8,292 nucleotides of DNA from DASWIV01 sp036397475 (lineage in GTDB: Bacteria > JAJVIF01 > JAPKYR01): contig DASWIV010000043.1 of the NCBI GenBank assembly GCA_036397475.1, forward strand, positions 1-8,292. The letters are read 5' to 3'. The position numbers and the translations under genes were made by a program. This document shows positions 1 to 5,938 of the stretch, piece after piece (within the stretch, counting starts at the first letter, position 1; every line of letters begins with the position of its first letter). The notes below the pieces were generated by a model. It was not told the DNA's origin. It did not search any database and saw only the letters and a list, made by a program, of their open reading frames with translations.

Positions 1-221
1 ATCCCGTTGCCCCATCCGCAGACAAGGACTCCAACAACAGGACCATCCTGGTTTTTTGCGACTTCTTCACATAACGGCACAGCGTAATCCGGGTAATCGA
101 CACTTGCAGCATCCTTTGGACCCATATCGACCGGTTGGAAACCATGTTCATTGCACCACTCGACAATTTTGTCACGCATGGCGATCCCGCGGTGGTCGCA
201 GGCGATGAGAACTTTCTTCAT
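1..221 (-). CDS. rpiB: Ribose-5-phosphate isomerase B, N-terminal part (cut by window edge)
   Basis: RpiB interconverts ribose 5-phosphate and ribulose 5-phosphate in the cytoplasmic non-oxidative pentose phosphate pathway. The first 73 residues are present and the C-terminal half lies beyond base 1. Seen: an MKKVLIACDHRG start with the family's DH pair at residues 9-10, the VDYPDYA motif at 41-47, and VLVCGWGNG ending at 73, where Cys68 sits at the catalytic-base position of E. coli-type RpiB. The next codon begins AT, so Ile or Met follows, as in GTGIG(I/M) enzymes. The glycine-rich loop is GWGNG rather than the usual GTGIG. The ATG at 221 has a GGAG site (227-230) five bases upstream and gives the normal family N-terminus. 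The gene follows the small membrane protein by 14 bases, so they are probably co-transcribed. The related sugar isomerases LacA/LacB are the alternative assignment, but the sequence fits RpiB better. Confidence 0.9.
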   Translation of the reverse strand, partial: MKKVLIACDHRGIAMRDKIVEWCNEHGFQPVDMGPKDAASVDYPDYAVPLCEEVAKNQDGPVVGVLVCGWGNG

Positions 222-235
222 GATAGCTCCGGCGT

Positions 236-646
236 TCAGGCTGCCAGACCGTATTTGATTTCCTTGTACCCAAGGAAAATCAGCCTGCCGCTGAGTATCA
301 ATATAGTAATGATGGAGGCCCAGCGCAAGAGCCCGATACCGTCGTAGCCCTTAAACGCGGGGGAAGGATTTGTGTACCTGGATTTAATCGACGCCATTTC
401 CCTGGCTGCAGCCTGTCGCTCGGGATATGTCTCGGCATTACTCATTTTAACGCTGGCGTTATGCATCTGTTCCTGGTACTCGGTTTCTGACATCCTGTAC
501 TGGGATGTTGTCTCGCCGGTCGCCGGTTCCGGAAGGAGGAGGAGTACGATCATGCAGAAAAGGATTCCGGCAACTACCGCCAGAATCGACTCGGCGTCCC
601 TGAGATGTAAAAAACCGCGAGCTTTTTTTCTCGTACTTTCAGGCAT
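236..646 (-). CDS. Small two-helix membrane protein of unknown function
   Basis: I do not recognise a family. The 136-residue product has a basic N-terminus (RKKAR at 6-10), a hydrophobic helix at about 20-38, a polar, probably helical stretch at about 50-92 rich in Glu, Gln, Met and Ala, and a second hydrophobic helix at about 106-126, followed by Lys128 and Lys131. By the positive-inside rule both ends should be cytoplasmic and the 65-residue middle segment periplasmic. The ATG at 646 has a weak GGGGA site nine bases upstream. A perfect 7-bp dyad lies 36-53 bases upstream. The gene ends 14 bases before rpiB, whose ribosome binding site lies in that gap, so the two probably share a transcript. 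A real gene is supported by its translation-ready spacing and coherent membrane topology, but its function is unknown. Confidence 0.72.
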   Translation of the reverse strand: MPESTRKKARGFLHLRDAESILAVVAGILFCMIVLLLLPEPATGETTSQYRMSETEYQEQMHNASVKMSNAETYPERQAAAREMASIKSRYTNPSPAFKGYDGIGLLRWASIITILILSGRLIFLGYKEIKYGLAA

Positions 647-681
647 GTTTTACTTTCCCCATAATAAAATCATGGGTTCGG

Positions 682-699
682 GATTAACCGTTGTTAATC
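682..699. promoter_or_regulatory. Perfect 7-bp inverted repeat upstream of the membrane protein gene
   Basis: The arms GATTAAC and GTTAATC are separated by four bases (CGTT on the plus strand). The dyad lies 36-53 bases upstream of the ATG at 646, where a promoter operator would be expected. No convincing -35/-10 pair was found beside it, so its role as a protein-binding site is inferred from symmetry and position only. Confidence 0.3.
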
Positions 700-715
700 T
701 AATTCAATGGATCTG

Positions 716-756
716 AAAAAAAATTAAGAGGGGATCCGGAAACTGATAGCTTCCGG
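716..756 (-). terminator. Possible weak intrinsic terminator after the lipoprotein gene
   Basis: Read on the minus strand, a 6-bp perfect stem (CCGGAA at 756-751 with TTCCGG at 741-736, nine-base loop) is followed by a run of eight T (723-716). The T run begins 12 bases after the stem, farther than in a canonical terminator. It lies about 50 bases past the lipoprotein stop codon, a sensible place for transcript ending. Confidence 0.32.
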
Positions 757-766
757 GGTCTTATTG

Positions 767-788
767 CAGCTAAATTTATTTGTAGCTG
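767..788. repeat. Small inverted repeat downstream of the lipoprotein gene
   Basis: The perfect 6-bp arms CAGCTA (767-772) and TAGCTG (783-788) flank a ten-base AT-rich loop. It begins 16 bases past the lipoprotein stop codon. No T run follows on the minus strand, so it may be only a 3'-end stabilising hairpin or a chance repeat. Confidence 0.25.
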
Positions 789-804
789 GCTTGTTTTAAG
801 GTTT

Positions 805-2889
805 TCACTCTTCTGCGCTCGAGCGATACCATATCTCGTAGTTAGGACCCGCCGGTGGATTTCCCGGAGTCAGGATCTGCGATACAAGGTGGATATGATT
901 CTGCAGGTCGCTGTCCATACTTGGGAATGCGCCGCGCCCTCCCAACGGGACAAGTTCCTGGATATCCTGCCAGTCCGGATTGGTTAAGAGCCATTCCCGG
1001 TATAAGACACGCATCGGGCGACCGGTATCGTCTTCTTCATGCCATGCGACATGAATATCGCCATCAAACGTGACTTCGATATCGGGCGCGATCTGGAATG
1101 AATCGTTGGATGTGCTGACTCCGATTGAATCGTCCCAGGACTGGCCCTGGTTCGAAGATTTCTTCATCACTATATCGGAATAGGTTCCGTCCGAAGATTC
1201 GAAATACGCCACAAGCAGATCCCCGGTCGGGCTTATGTCAATTGCCGGCTGGTATGAAGTACTTGCCGTCACCTGGACAGGAGCGGCGAAGTCTCCTGAA
1301 AGATTGTTCGTTGAATAAACAGCGCTTGACCCGTTCATGTCGGATGAGAACACTATGAAGGCATTGTCGCTGTCACCAATCGCCAGTGCGGGAAACGCCT
1401 GGACAACCAGGTCGGTCGCGGCGACAGAAACAGCAGGAGGCCACACGATCGACCCCGAAGGACGCTCCATGTACCACACATCGTATTCATGCTGATCGAA
1501 ATCTATAGTCTCGAGCGAATGCCACGCGATATTAAGCGATCCGTTCAGACCCGTTTCAATTCTTGGATGGACATTTCTAAGTCCATCAGCTCCTGTCTGA
1601 ATTGTGTCGAATGTTGCGAAATTATCTTCCGACGATGCGTAATTTATATCGCTGCCAAGTACCCAGGGCGCTTCGTTTTCCCACACAATATGAAGGGTGC
1701 CGCTTGAATCGGCGGCGATTGTTGCGTATACAGCCTGCTGATCGTTCGGATCGATCTGCATTGGGCTTGTCCACATACCCTGATCGCGTTTGGAATAATA
1801 GACATGAAATCCTATCGACTCGGGATCCGGGGAATTATCCACCCACACTACATGGCTGACACCATCGCCCGTTACCGCGATCGAGTGCCGTGGCCAGATA
1901 AAACTCTCACCCGGTGTATTGGAAACCCTCTCCGGAGGACCGAAAACCTCGGCACCAGGAGTTGGGGCGTTGATCACCTGAACTTTAATGTAATTGTACA
2001 TATCCGGAGTTTGATCGACAGGATCGCCGCTTGTCGCCTTGACAAGCAGATCGTATGATCCAACCGGTGTACCTGTCGCGGCTGAGATGAACACGGTCCA
2101 GACATCCGGAACAACATCTGGTGCCATTGGCTGTATTGTCCCGCCGATCGGTGTCATGTCGATGGTTACACTTTCCACGTTATTCTGCCAGTCACGTGCG
2201 TATACCCTGGCCAATACCGCGTTTGTGCCATCCGAATACAACGGACCGGCGATACTCTGAAGCGCGACCTCGTATGGCTCGTTGCAGTTCGTCGGCCAGC
2301 TTGCTTCTACAATATATGTGAACATTCCAAACTGCGGAAAATTCGGATCATGAATCTGGAGCGTTTCAAAAAGCGCTGTCTGGCCCGGAAATTCCCTGTT
2401 TCCGGGACCGGACTGGTACGCCACGAACGGGTTTATATCTCCGGGGGTGCCGGAAAACAGATCTGTATATCCATCGGGATTCTGAAGCGTCAGAAATCCG
2501 AAATCCGTAATAATTCCCCTGACATCGTAGCCCGTAATATTGCTTGGATTTAAAAATCCTATATCCACCGTCACGACCTGGGTGCTCGCGTTATACGACA
2601 GGTTCTTTACCTTGAAACAGTCGAAACACTTTGGCGGAGAGATCAACGGGGTCACGTTCCAGTGCTGCTGCATCGACCGGACAGGAACCGCTTCGACAGT
2701 TCCAGCAACAGGGTCGATTATTACATCCCACGCTCCCAGGATCATTGAATTTTCTGAAGTTTTTGAAAAACTAATATCTTTTACCGAATTTTCATTTGAT
2801 AGTTGCGGGGTCGATGGGTCGCCAGACCCGCCAGAACAGGATAATGCCAGCACCAGTCCAGCTGCAAAATAAACCGACTTTATGTTCAT
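805..2889 (-). CDS. Lipoprotein with N-terminal domain of unknown type and C-terminal seven-bladed beta-propeller
   Basis: The 694-residue product is probably anchored to the outer envelope. A short lipoprotein signal (Lys4, hydrophobic 6-16) ends in ALSC with Cys18 as lipidation site; Ser at +2 would favour the outer membrane under the Lol rule. Residues 45-205 form a domain I cannot assign, carrying a CFDC pair (Cys88, Cys91). Residues 207-305 look like an Ig-like beta domain. Residues 330-690 hold seven repeats of about 54 residues, each with a strand such as HVVWV, HIVWE, NIAWH or HVAWH (at about 346, 400, 453, 511, 559, 613 and 667) followed by an outer strand such as YEIWY. A near-canonical Asp-box, SSNQGQSW, lies at 578-585. 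This is the fold of sialidase-like BNR propellers, but catalytic sialidase residues were not identified. The ATG at 2889 has a strong GGAGG nine bases upstream. Substrate or ligand is unknown. Confidence 0.85.
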   Translation of the reverse strand: MNIKSVYFAAGLVLALSCSGGSGDPSTPQLSNENSVKDISFSKTSENSMILGAWDVIIDPVAGTVEAVPVRSMQQHWNVTPLISPPKCFDCFKVKNLSYNASTQVVTVDIGFLNPSNITGYDVRGIITDFGFLTLQNPDGYTDLFSGTPGDINPFVAYQSGPGNREFPGQTALFETLQIHDPNFPQFGMFTYIVEASWPTNCNEPYEVALQSIAGPLYSDGTNAVLARVYARDWQNNVESVTIDMTPIGGTIQPMAPDVVPDVWTVFISAATGTPVGSYDLLVKATSGDPVDQTPDMYNYIKVQVINAPTPGAEVFGPPERVSNTPGESFIWPRHSIAVTGDGVSHVVWVDNSPDPESIGFHVYYSKRDQGMWTSPMQIDPNDQQAVYATIAADSSGTLHIVWENEAPWVLGSDINYASSEDNFATFDTIQTGADGLRNVHPRIETGLNGSLNIAWHSLETIDFDQHEYDVWYMERPSGSIVWPPAVSVAATDLVVQAFPALAIGDSDNAFIVFSSDMNGSSAVYSTNNLSGDFAAPVQVTASTSYQPAIDISPTGDLLVAYFESSDGTYSDIVMKKSSNQGQSWDDSIGVSTSNDSFQIAPDIEVTFDGDIHVAWHEEDDTGRPMRVLYREWLLTNPDWQDIQELVPLGGRGAFPSMDSDLQNHIHLVSQILTPGNPPAGPNYEIWYRSSAEE

Positions 2890-2898
2890 ACAACTTTG

Positions 2899-2910
2899 CC
2901 TCCGGGGAGG
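2899..2910 (-). promoter_or_regulatory. Ribosome binding site of the lipoprotein gene within a small hairpin
   Basis: GGAGG (minus strand, 2903-2899) stands nine bases before the ATG at 2889 and fixes that start. It is the 3' half of CCTCCCCGGAGG, which can fold as CCTC/GAGG around a four-base loop and so mask the site. The pairing is short, and any effect on translation is inferred. Confidence 0.45.
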
Positions 2911-2960
2911 AGATAAATATTAGCGTGGAGTGATCAATGCTGCGGAATTAAGGAATCAAT

Positions 2961-2977
2961 GTTACCACTATGGTAAC
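2961..2977. promoter_or_regulatory. Perfect 7-bp dyad between gcvH and the lipoprotein gene
   Basis: The arms GTTACCA and TGGTAAC are separated by CTA. The dyad lies 28 bases past the gcvH stop and 72 bases before the lipoprotein start. It could be an operator for the lipoprotein promoter or a transcript 3'-end hairpin for gcvH. No T run follows the stem on the minus strand (ATTGATTCC), which argues against a standard intrinsic terminator. Confidence 0.35.
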
Positions 2978-3004
2978 CTGCAGGCAATAAAATAGCCTTA
3001 ATAA

Positions 3005-3391
3005 TTAACCATTTTCGGCGACAAACTGCTGGTAACCGCCAGCGTCCATCAGGTTATCGATATCACCGGGGTTCTGAGGCTTCAGGACATACATCCAGCC
3101 TTCCTCATACGCTGAATTATTCACCAGTTCAGGCCTTTCACCAAGCGCGTCGTTTACCTTCGAGATTGTTCCGGATACCGGATTGATAAGAGGCGATGTG
3201 GTCTTCGCTGAATCAATCATCCCGCATTCTTCGCCCGCCGCGTATGTGTTCCCTATTTCAGGAAGTTCGACATACACAACATCGCCAAGTTCGCTCTGGG
3301 CATGGTCGGTAATACCGACATACGCCTCTTCGCCCTCAAGGCGGATCCATTCGTGAGACTCTGTGTAACGTAGATTTTCAGGGGTAAGCAT
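3005..3391 (-). CDS. gcvH: Glycine cleavage system H protein
   Basis: GcvH is the small lipoyl-bearing carrier that shuttles the aminomethyl group from P protein to T protein and is reoxidised by L protein. The 128-residue length is normal for the family. Seen: LRYTESHEWIRLEG near the N-terminus, VGITDHAQSELGDVVYVELP at 25-44, the lipoylation hairpin with Lys63 in IDSAKTTS, PVSGTISKVN at 71-80, NNSAYEEGWMYVLKP at 91-105, and a C-terminal helix. The usual lipoylation context is ESVKAAS; here it is DSAKTTS, so the acidic residue and the lysine are kept but flanking residues differ. The ATG at 3391 gives the standard N-terminus, yet no Shine-Dalgarno sequence is visible upstream. gcvT lies upstream, separated by 159 bases holding a plausible promoter. 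gcvP is not next to it. Confidence 0.96.
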   Translation of the reverse strand: MLTPENLRYTESHEWIRLEGEEAYVGITDHAQSELGDVVYVELPEIGNTYAAGEECGMIDSAKTTSPLINPVSGTISKVNDALGERPELVNNSAYEEGWMYVLKPQNPGDIDNLMDAGGYQQFVAENG

Positions 3392-3433
3392 TATAAATCA
3401 CGCAAGCTGGTGGGATAGGTACGATGAAGGTGT

Positions 3434-3462
3434 ACTTTAATGAGATAGTGGGTTTATTTCAA
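3434..3462 (-). promoter_or_regulatory. Plausible sigma70-type promoter for gcvH
   Basis: On the minus strand TTGAAA (3462-3457) is separated by exactly 17 bases from TAAAGT (3439-3434), matching the consensus hexamers at 5/6 and 4/6 positions. It would start a transcript about 35 bases before the gcvH ATG. It could let gcvH be expressed separately from gcvT. This is pattern matching only. Confidence 0.35.
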
Positions 3463-3486
3463 GGAAAAAGGGGGTTTATTAATAAA
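3450..3486. repeat. Direct repeat and AT-rich palindrome upstream of gcvH
   Basis: GGGTTTATT occurs at 3450-3458 and again at 3472-3480, a spacing of 22 bases or about two helical turns. The second copy runs into the perfect 12-base palindrome TTTATTAATAAA (3475-3486). The first copy overlaps the edge of the proposed -35 box. It could be a paired regulator site; function is inferred. Confidence 0.25.
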
Positions 3487-3550
3487 ATCTTTAACCTTTA
3501 CCTGACATTTCCAAGGCCCGACAGCTATGGGGGGCGGAGCATACCGTAAA

Positions 3551-4648
3551 TTACGGACGTGAATAAAACGGCAACTCTACAATAGTCGCATCCGACATTC
3601 TTCCCCTCTGCTCGATCTGAAGGACAGTCCCGGTTTCCGATATCTCATTCGGGACATACCCCAGCCCGATTCTCCTTCCGCTCATCGGTGATAAACACCC
3701 GCTTGTTAGTTCGCCGACTTCCTCGCCATTATTGAATATCTTCAAGCCATGACGCGGTATCGGTCCGGAATCGGCCTCGAATCCAACCAGTTTCACCTGC
3801 GATCCTTCTTCCTTCATCCTGACAATTGCGTCCCTGCCGAGAAAATCGCCTTTCTTTAATTTTATTACCCATCCAAGCCTCGCGGCAAAAGGATCTGATT
3901 CCTCACCTATCTCATTTCCATACAATGAATAACAAACCTCGAGCCTCAAGGTGTCCCTCGCTCCCAACCCTATCGGCTCGACCTTTTCTCCTCCGGCTTC
4001 CATTATTTTGCTCCAGATTTCCAGGGCGGAGGGATTATCGCAGAAAATCTCGAATCCATCCTCACCCGTATAACCAGTCCTCGCGATAGTTACATTAATT
4101 TCACCCATCTTCGTCGTGAAGACTGAAAATGGCTTGTACCCGGATAAATTGTCAGAAATAATTTTTCCAAGAATCGCGGAAGCTTCAGGCCCCTGCAGCG
4201 CGATCAATGTTATCTCGTCACTCCTGTCTTCAAACACATCAGGCGAGAACTGCCCGGAAATATGCCCGATTATCTTTTCGACATTCGACGCATTCACGAC
4301 AACCATATACTCGTCTTGCGACGTCCTGTACACGATCACATCGTCGCGAATTCCGCCCTTTTCGTTTGTGACCAGGGTGTATTGCGCCTGTCCGGGTTCG
4401 AGTTTTGCGGCGTTATTTGTGGTAAGCCACTGAATTCTGTCGAGAGCGTCAGGTCCCCTGAAAAACAATTCACCCATATGGGAAAGGTCGAACAAACCCG
4501 CCGATGTCCTTACCATGCGGTGTTCGTCATTGATCGACTTGTACCAGACGGGCATGTCGAAACCTGCGAATTCTATCATTCGCGCGCCTTGATCCACATG
4601 CCACTGGTGAAGGGCTGTTTTTTTAATGGAGGTTACCGATTCGCTCAA
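3551..4648 (-). CDS. gcvT: Aminomethyltransferase (glycine cleavage system T protein)
   Basis: GcvT takes the aminomethyl group from lipoylated GcvH, releases ammonia and makes 5,10-methylene-tetrahydrofolate. The 365-residue length is typical. Seen: GARMIEFAGFDMPVWY at 21-36, DEHRMVRTSAGLFDLSHMGE at 41-60, KGGIRDDVIVYR at 97-108 with the folate-contacting Asp of the GGIxDD motif, LQGPEA at 151-156, ARTGYTGEDGFEIF at 189-202, GLGARDTLRLE at 227-237, and a C-terminal barrel region with ELTSGCLSP at 313-321. The start is TTG at 4648: a GGAG (4657-4660) stands eight bases upstream and the product begins as other T proteins do, whereas the first internal Met (24) would cut into the GARM motif. 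It follows the lytic transglycosylase by 27 bases and so is probably co-transcribed with it; gcvH comes next. Confidence 0.97.
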   Translation of the reverse strand: MSESVTSIKKTALHQWHVDQGARMIEFAGFDMPVWYKSINDEHRMVRTSAGLFDLSHMGELFFRGPDALDRIQWLTTNNAAKLEPGQAQYTLVTNEKGGIRDDVIVYRTSQDEYMVVVNASNVEKIIGHISGQFSPDVFEDRSDEITLIALQGPEASAILGKIISDNLSGYKPFSVFTTKMGEINVTIARTGYTGEDGFEIFCDNPSALEIWSKIMEAGGEKVEPIGLGARDTLRLEVCYSLYGNEIGEESDPFAARLGWVIKLKKGDFLGRDAIVRMKEEGSQVKLVGFEADSGPIPRHGLKIFNNGEEVGELTSGCLSPMSGRRIGLGYVPNEISETGTVLQIEQRGRMSDATIVELPFYSRP

Positions 4649-4675
4649 GATGTGTACTCCGAAAATATTTTAATA

Positions 4676-5860
4676 CTACAGGTATTCGTTAACCAGCCGG
4701 TCGTAAAACCTGGTCCCACTCATTAATTTTTCGGGACGTTCTTCCGCCGGCAGGAACAGGAAATAGTAACCGATGACTTTTGGCACATAATTCTGCGTTT
4801 CCCTGTACGGTGGAATTCCATGATACGGCGCGTCCGTATATTGCTGCACGGCGTTCGGTCCGGCGTTATAAGCTGCAAGGACCCTGTCAATGGAATAATT
4901 ATATCCGCCCCACCGCTCCAGTTCCCTGTCCAGATAAGCGAACGTCGCCTCAATATTTTCATCGATATCAAACGGGTCAGAAACCCCGAATCTCTCCGAT
5001 GTAAACGGCATCAATTGTCCTAGTCCTTCAGCGCCGGCATGCGAAACAGCGTCCGGCCGGAAACTGGATTCACATGCGACAAGCGACATAACCAGCCTCG
5101 CGTCAACCCTTGGAAACGCCTCGGCATGCCTGCTGATCGCATCGAAGATCTCCTTCGCCGTTTCTTCATCAAGCCCCGGATTAAATTCCCGCATGTTATG
5201 AATATACGCCTGTTCGATCTCCGAATAATCGACCACGGGCATGACAAATGACGATATCGGCGTATCGTCATTCGTTTCCACTACCTGCGGACCATACCTC
5301 TCTCCAAAATGGGAGTACTCCGCGTCAAGGGTCAGCACAAGGCTTACAATATCTTTTAAATTCTGGGGGAGTGAAGAAACACCGGCGCCGCCGGGGATCT
5401 GCTGGTGCCCGACAAAATACGCAGCTATTGCAAGTTCCTTTTCATCGTACCTTCCGTATTGCTGGACATACGACCTTGCGACCCGTTCCGCGTCGAACCA
5501 CGCCACTGGAAAAACCGCGTTATCCGCAAGTGTCCCCATATCGAGGTTGAAATAGTACAGCCGCGACTGGGGATACCCGGCGTACGACTCCTCCGCTTCC
5601 ATCAGTGCGAGTATCATGCTCGGCTCTACATTGTAATCGAGCGCGGATACCTGTACCGTCCGGTTAATGAATTCATAATCGGCGATCTTGAGGGTGGGAA
5701 GTTTCCCGGCGACATGATTCAGGATATCGATAGAAAGCGGACTCTCTTTATCTACATAACGGTAGGTTTCCGACCTTGCCGGAGCGGCCAGCATTGCAAG
5801 CATGATAATCATGCCGCTCAGAACAAAGCAAAAATTGATTGGGTAAAGGCGCTTATTCAT
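4676..5860 (-). CDS. Secreted lytic transglycosylase with two lysozyme-like domains, the first degenerate
   Basis: This enzyme should cleave peptidoglycan in the periplasm, forming 1,6-anhydromuramyl ends. Seen: a signal peptide (Lys3, Arg4, hydrophobic core 9-26, likely cleavage after APARS at 30). Residues 235-370 form a standard SLT domain with VACESSFRPDAVSHAGAEGL (261-280), catalytic Glu264, GLGQLMP (279-285), VLAAYNAGPNAV (327-338) and a C-terminal NYVPKVIGYY (357-366). Residues 67-190 look like an older copy: ALMEAEESY (85-93) aligns with SLVACESSF, placing Glu90 opposite Glu264, and AIAAYFVGHQQI (144-155) aligns with VLAAYNAGPNAV. The first copy lacks the GLGQLMP motif, so its activity is doubtful. 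The ATG at 5860 gives the complete signal peptide but has no clear Shine-Dalgarno sequence. gcvT follows after 27 bases. The SLT assignment is firm; the duplication is my inference. Confidence 0.9.
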   Translation of the reverse strand: MNKRLYPINFCFVLSGMIIMLAMLAAPARSETYRYVDKESPLSIDILNHVAGKLPTLKIADYEFINRTVQVSALDYNVEPSMILALMEAEESYAGYPQSRLYYFNLDMGTLADNAVFPVAWFDAERVARSYVQQYGRYDEKELAIAAYFVGHQQIPGGAGVSSLPQNLKDIVSLVLTLDAEYSHFGERYGPQVVETNDDTPISSFVMPVVDYSEIEQAYIHNMREFNPGLDEETAKEIFDAISRHAEAFPRVDARLVMSLVACESSFRPDAVSHAGAEGLGQLMPFTSERFGVSDPFDIDENIEATFAYLDRELERWGGYNYSIDRVLAAYNAGPNAVQQYTDAPYHGIPPYRETQNYVPKVIGYYFLFLPAEERPEKLMSGTRFYDRLVNEYL

Positions 5861-5871
5861 ATTGATAATAT

Positions 5872-5884
5872 CGGATTTAATCCG
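5872..5884. repeat. Short palindrome just upstream of the transglycosylase start
   Basis: CGGATT and AATCCG flank a single base, ending 11 bases before the ATG at 5860, in the place where a ribosome binding site would normally be. The loop is too small for a stable hairpin in RNA as written, so it is more likely a DNA-binding site or chance. Confidence 0.2.
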
Positions 5885-5938
5885 GTTTCAGTGTAATTTT
5901 TTCAGCGCTTATTCAGACACCGGAATCTACGTCCAGGC

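Noticed and set aside
372..716. Open frame of 114 codons on the plus strand, opposite the small membrane protein
   Set aside because: Both strands are open here. The minus-strand product has a coherent two-helix topology, a ribosome binding site and operon spacing with rpiB; the plus-strand one has none of these.
2933..2961. Seven-base direct repeat ATCAATG, 22 bases apart
   Set aside because: A seven-base repeat in a gap of this size is expected by chance fairly often; the equal spacing to the gcvH repeat is probably coincidence.
3545..3557. Palindrome CCGTAA-A-TTACGG at the end of gcvT
   Set aside because: It overlaps the stop codon, has a one-base centre and no T run, so it is neither a credible terminator nor a clear operator.
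4649..4675. Possible glycine riboswitch ahead of gcvT
   Set aside because: Only 27 bases separate it from the preceding gene, too little for the aptamer, and no such pattern is visible in the 3392-3550 gap either.
4262..4726. Open frame of 154 codons on the plus strand, opposite gcvT
   Set aside because: It lies inside a confidently identified gene, and its translation shows no family features.
5405..5896. Open frame of 163 codons on the plus strand, opposite the transglycosylase gene
   Set aside because: It is antisense to a gene with clear family motifs, has no recognisable domain and no ribosome binding site context, and looks like a shadow of the real reading frame.
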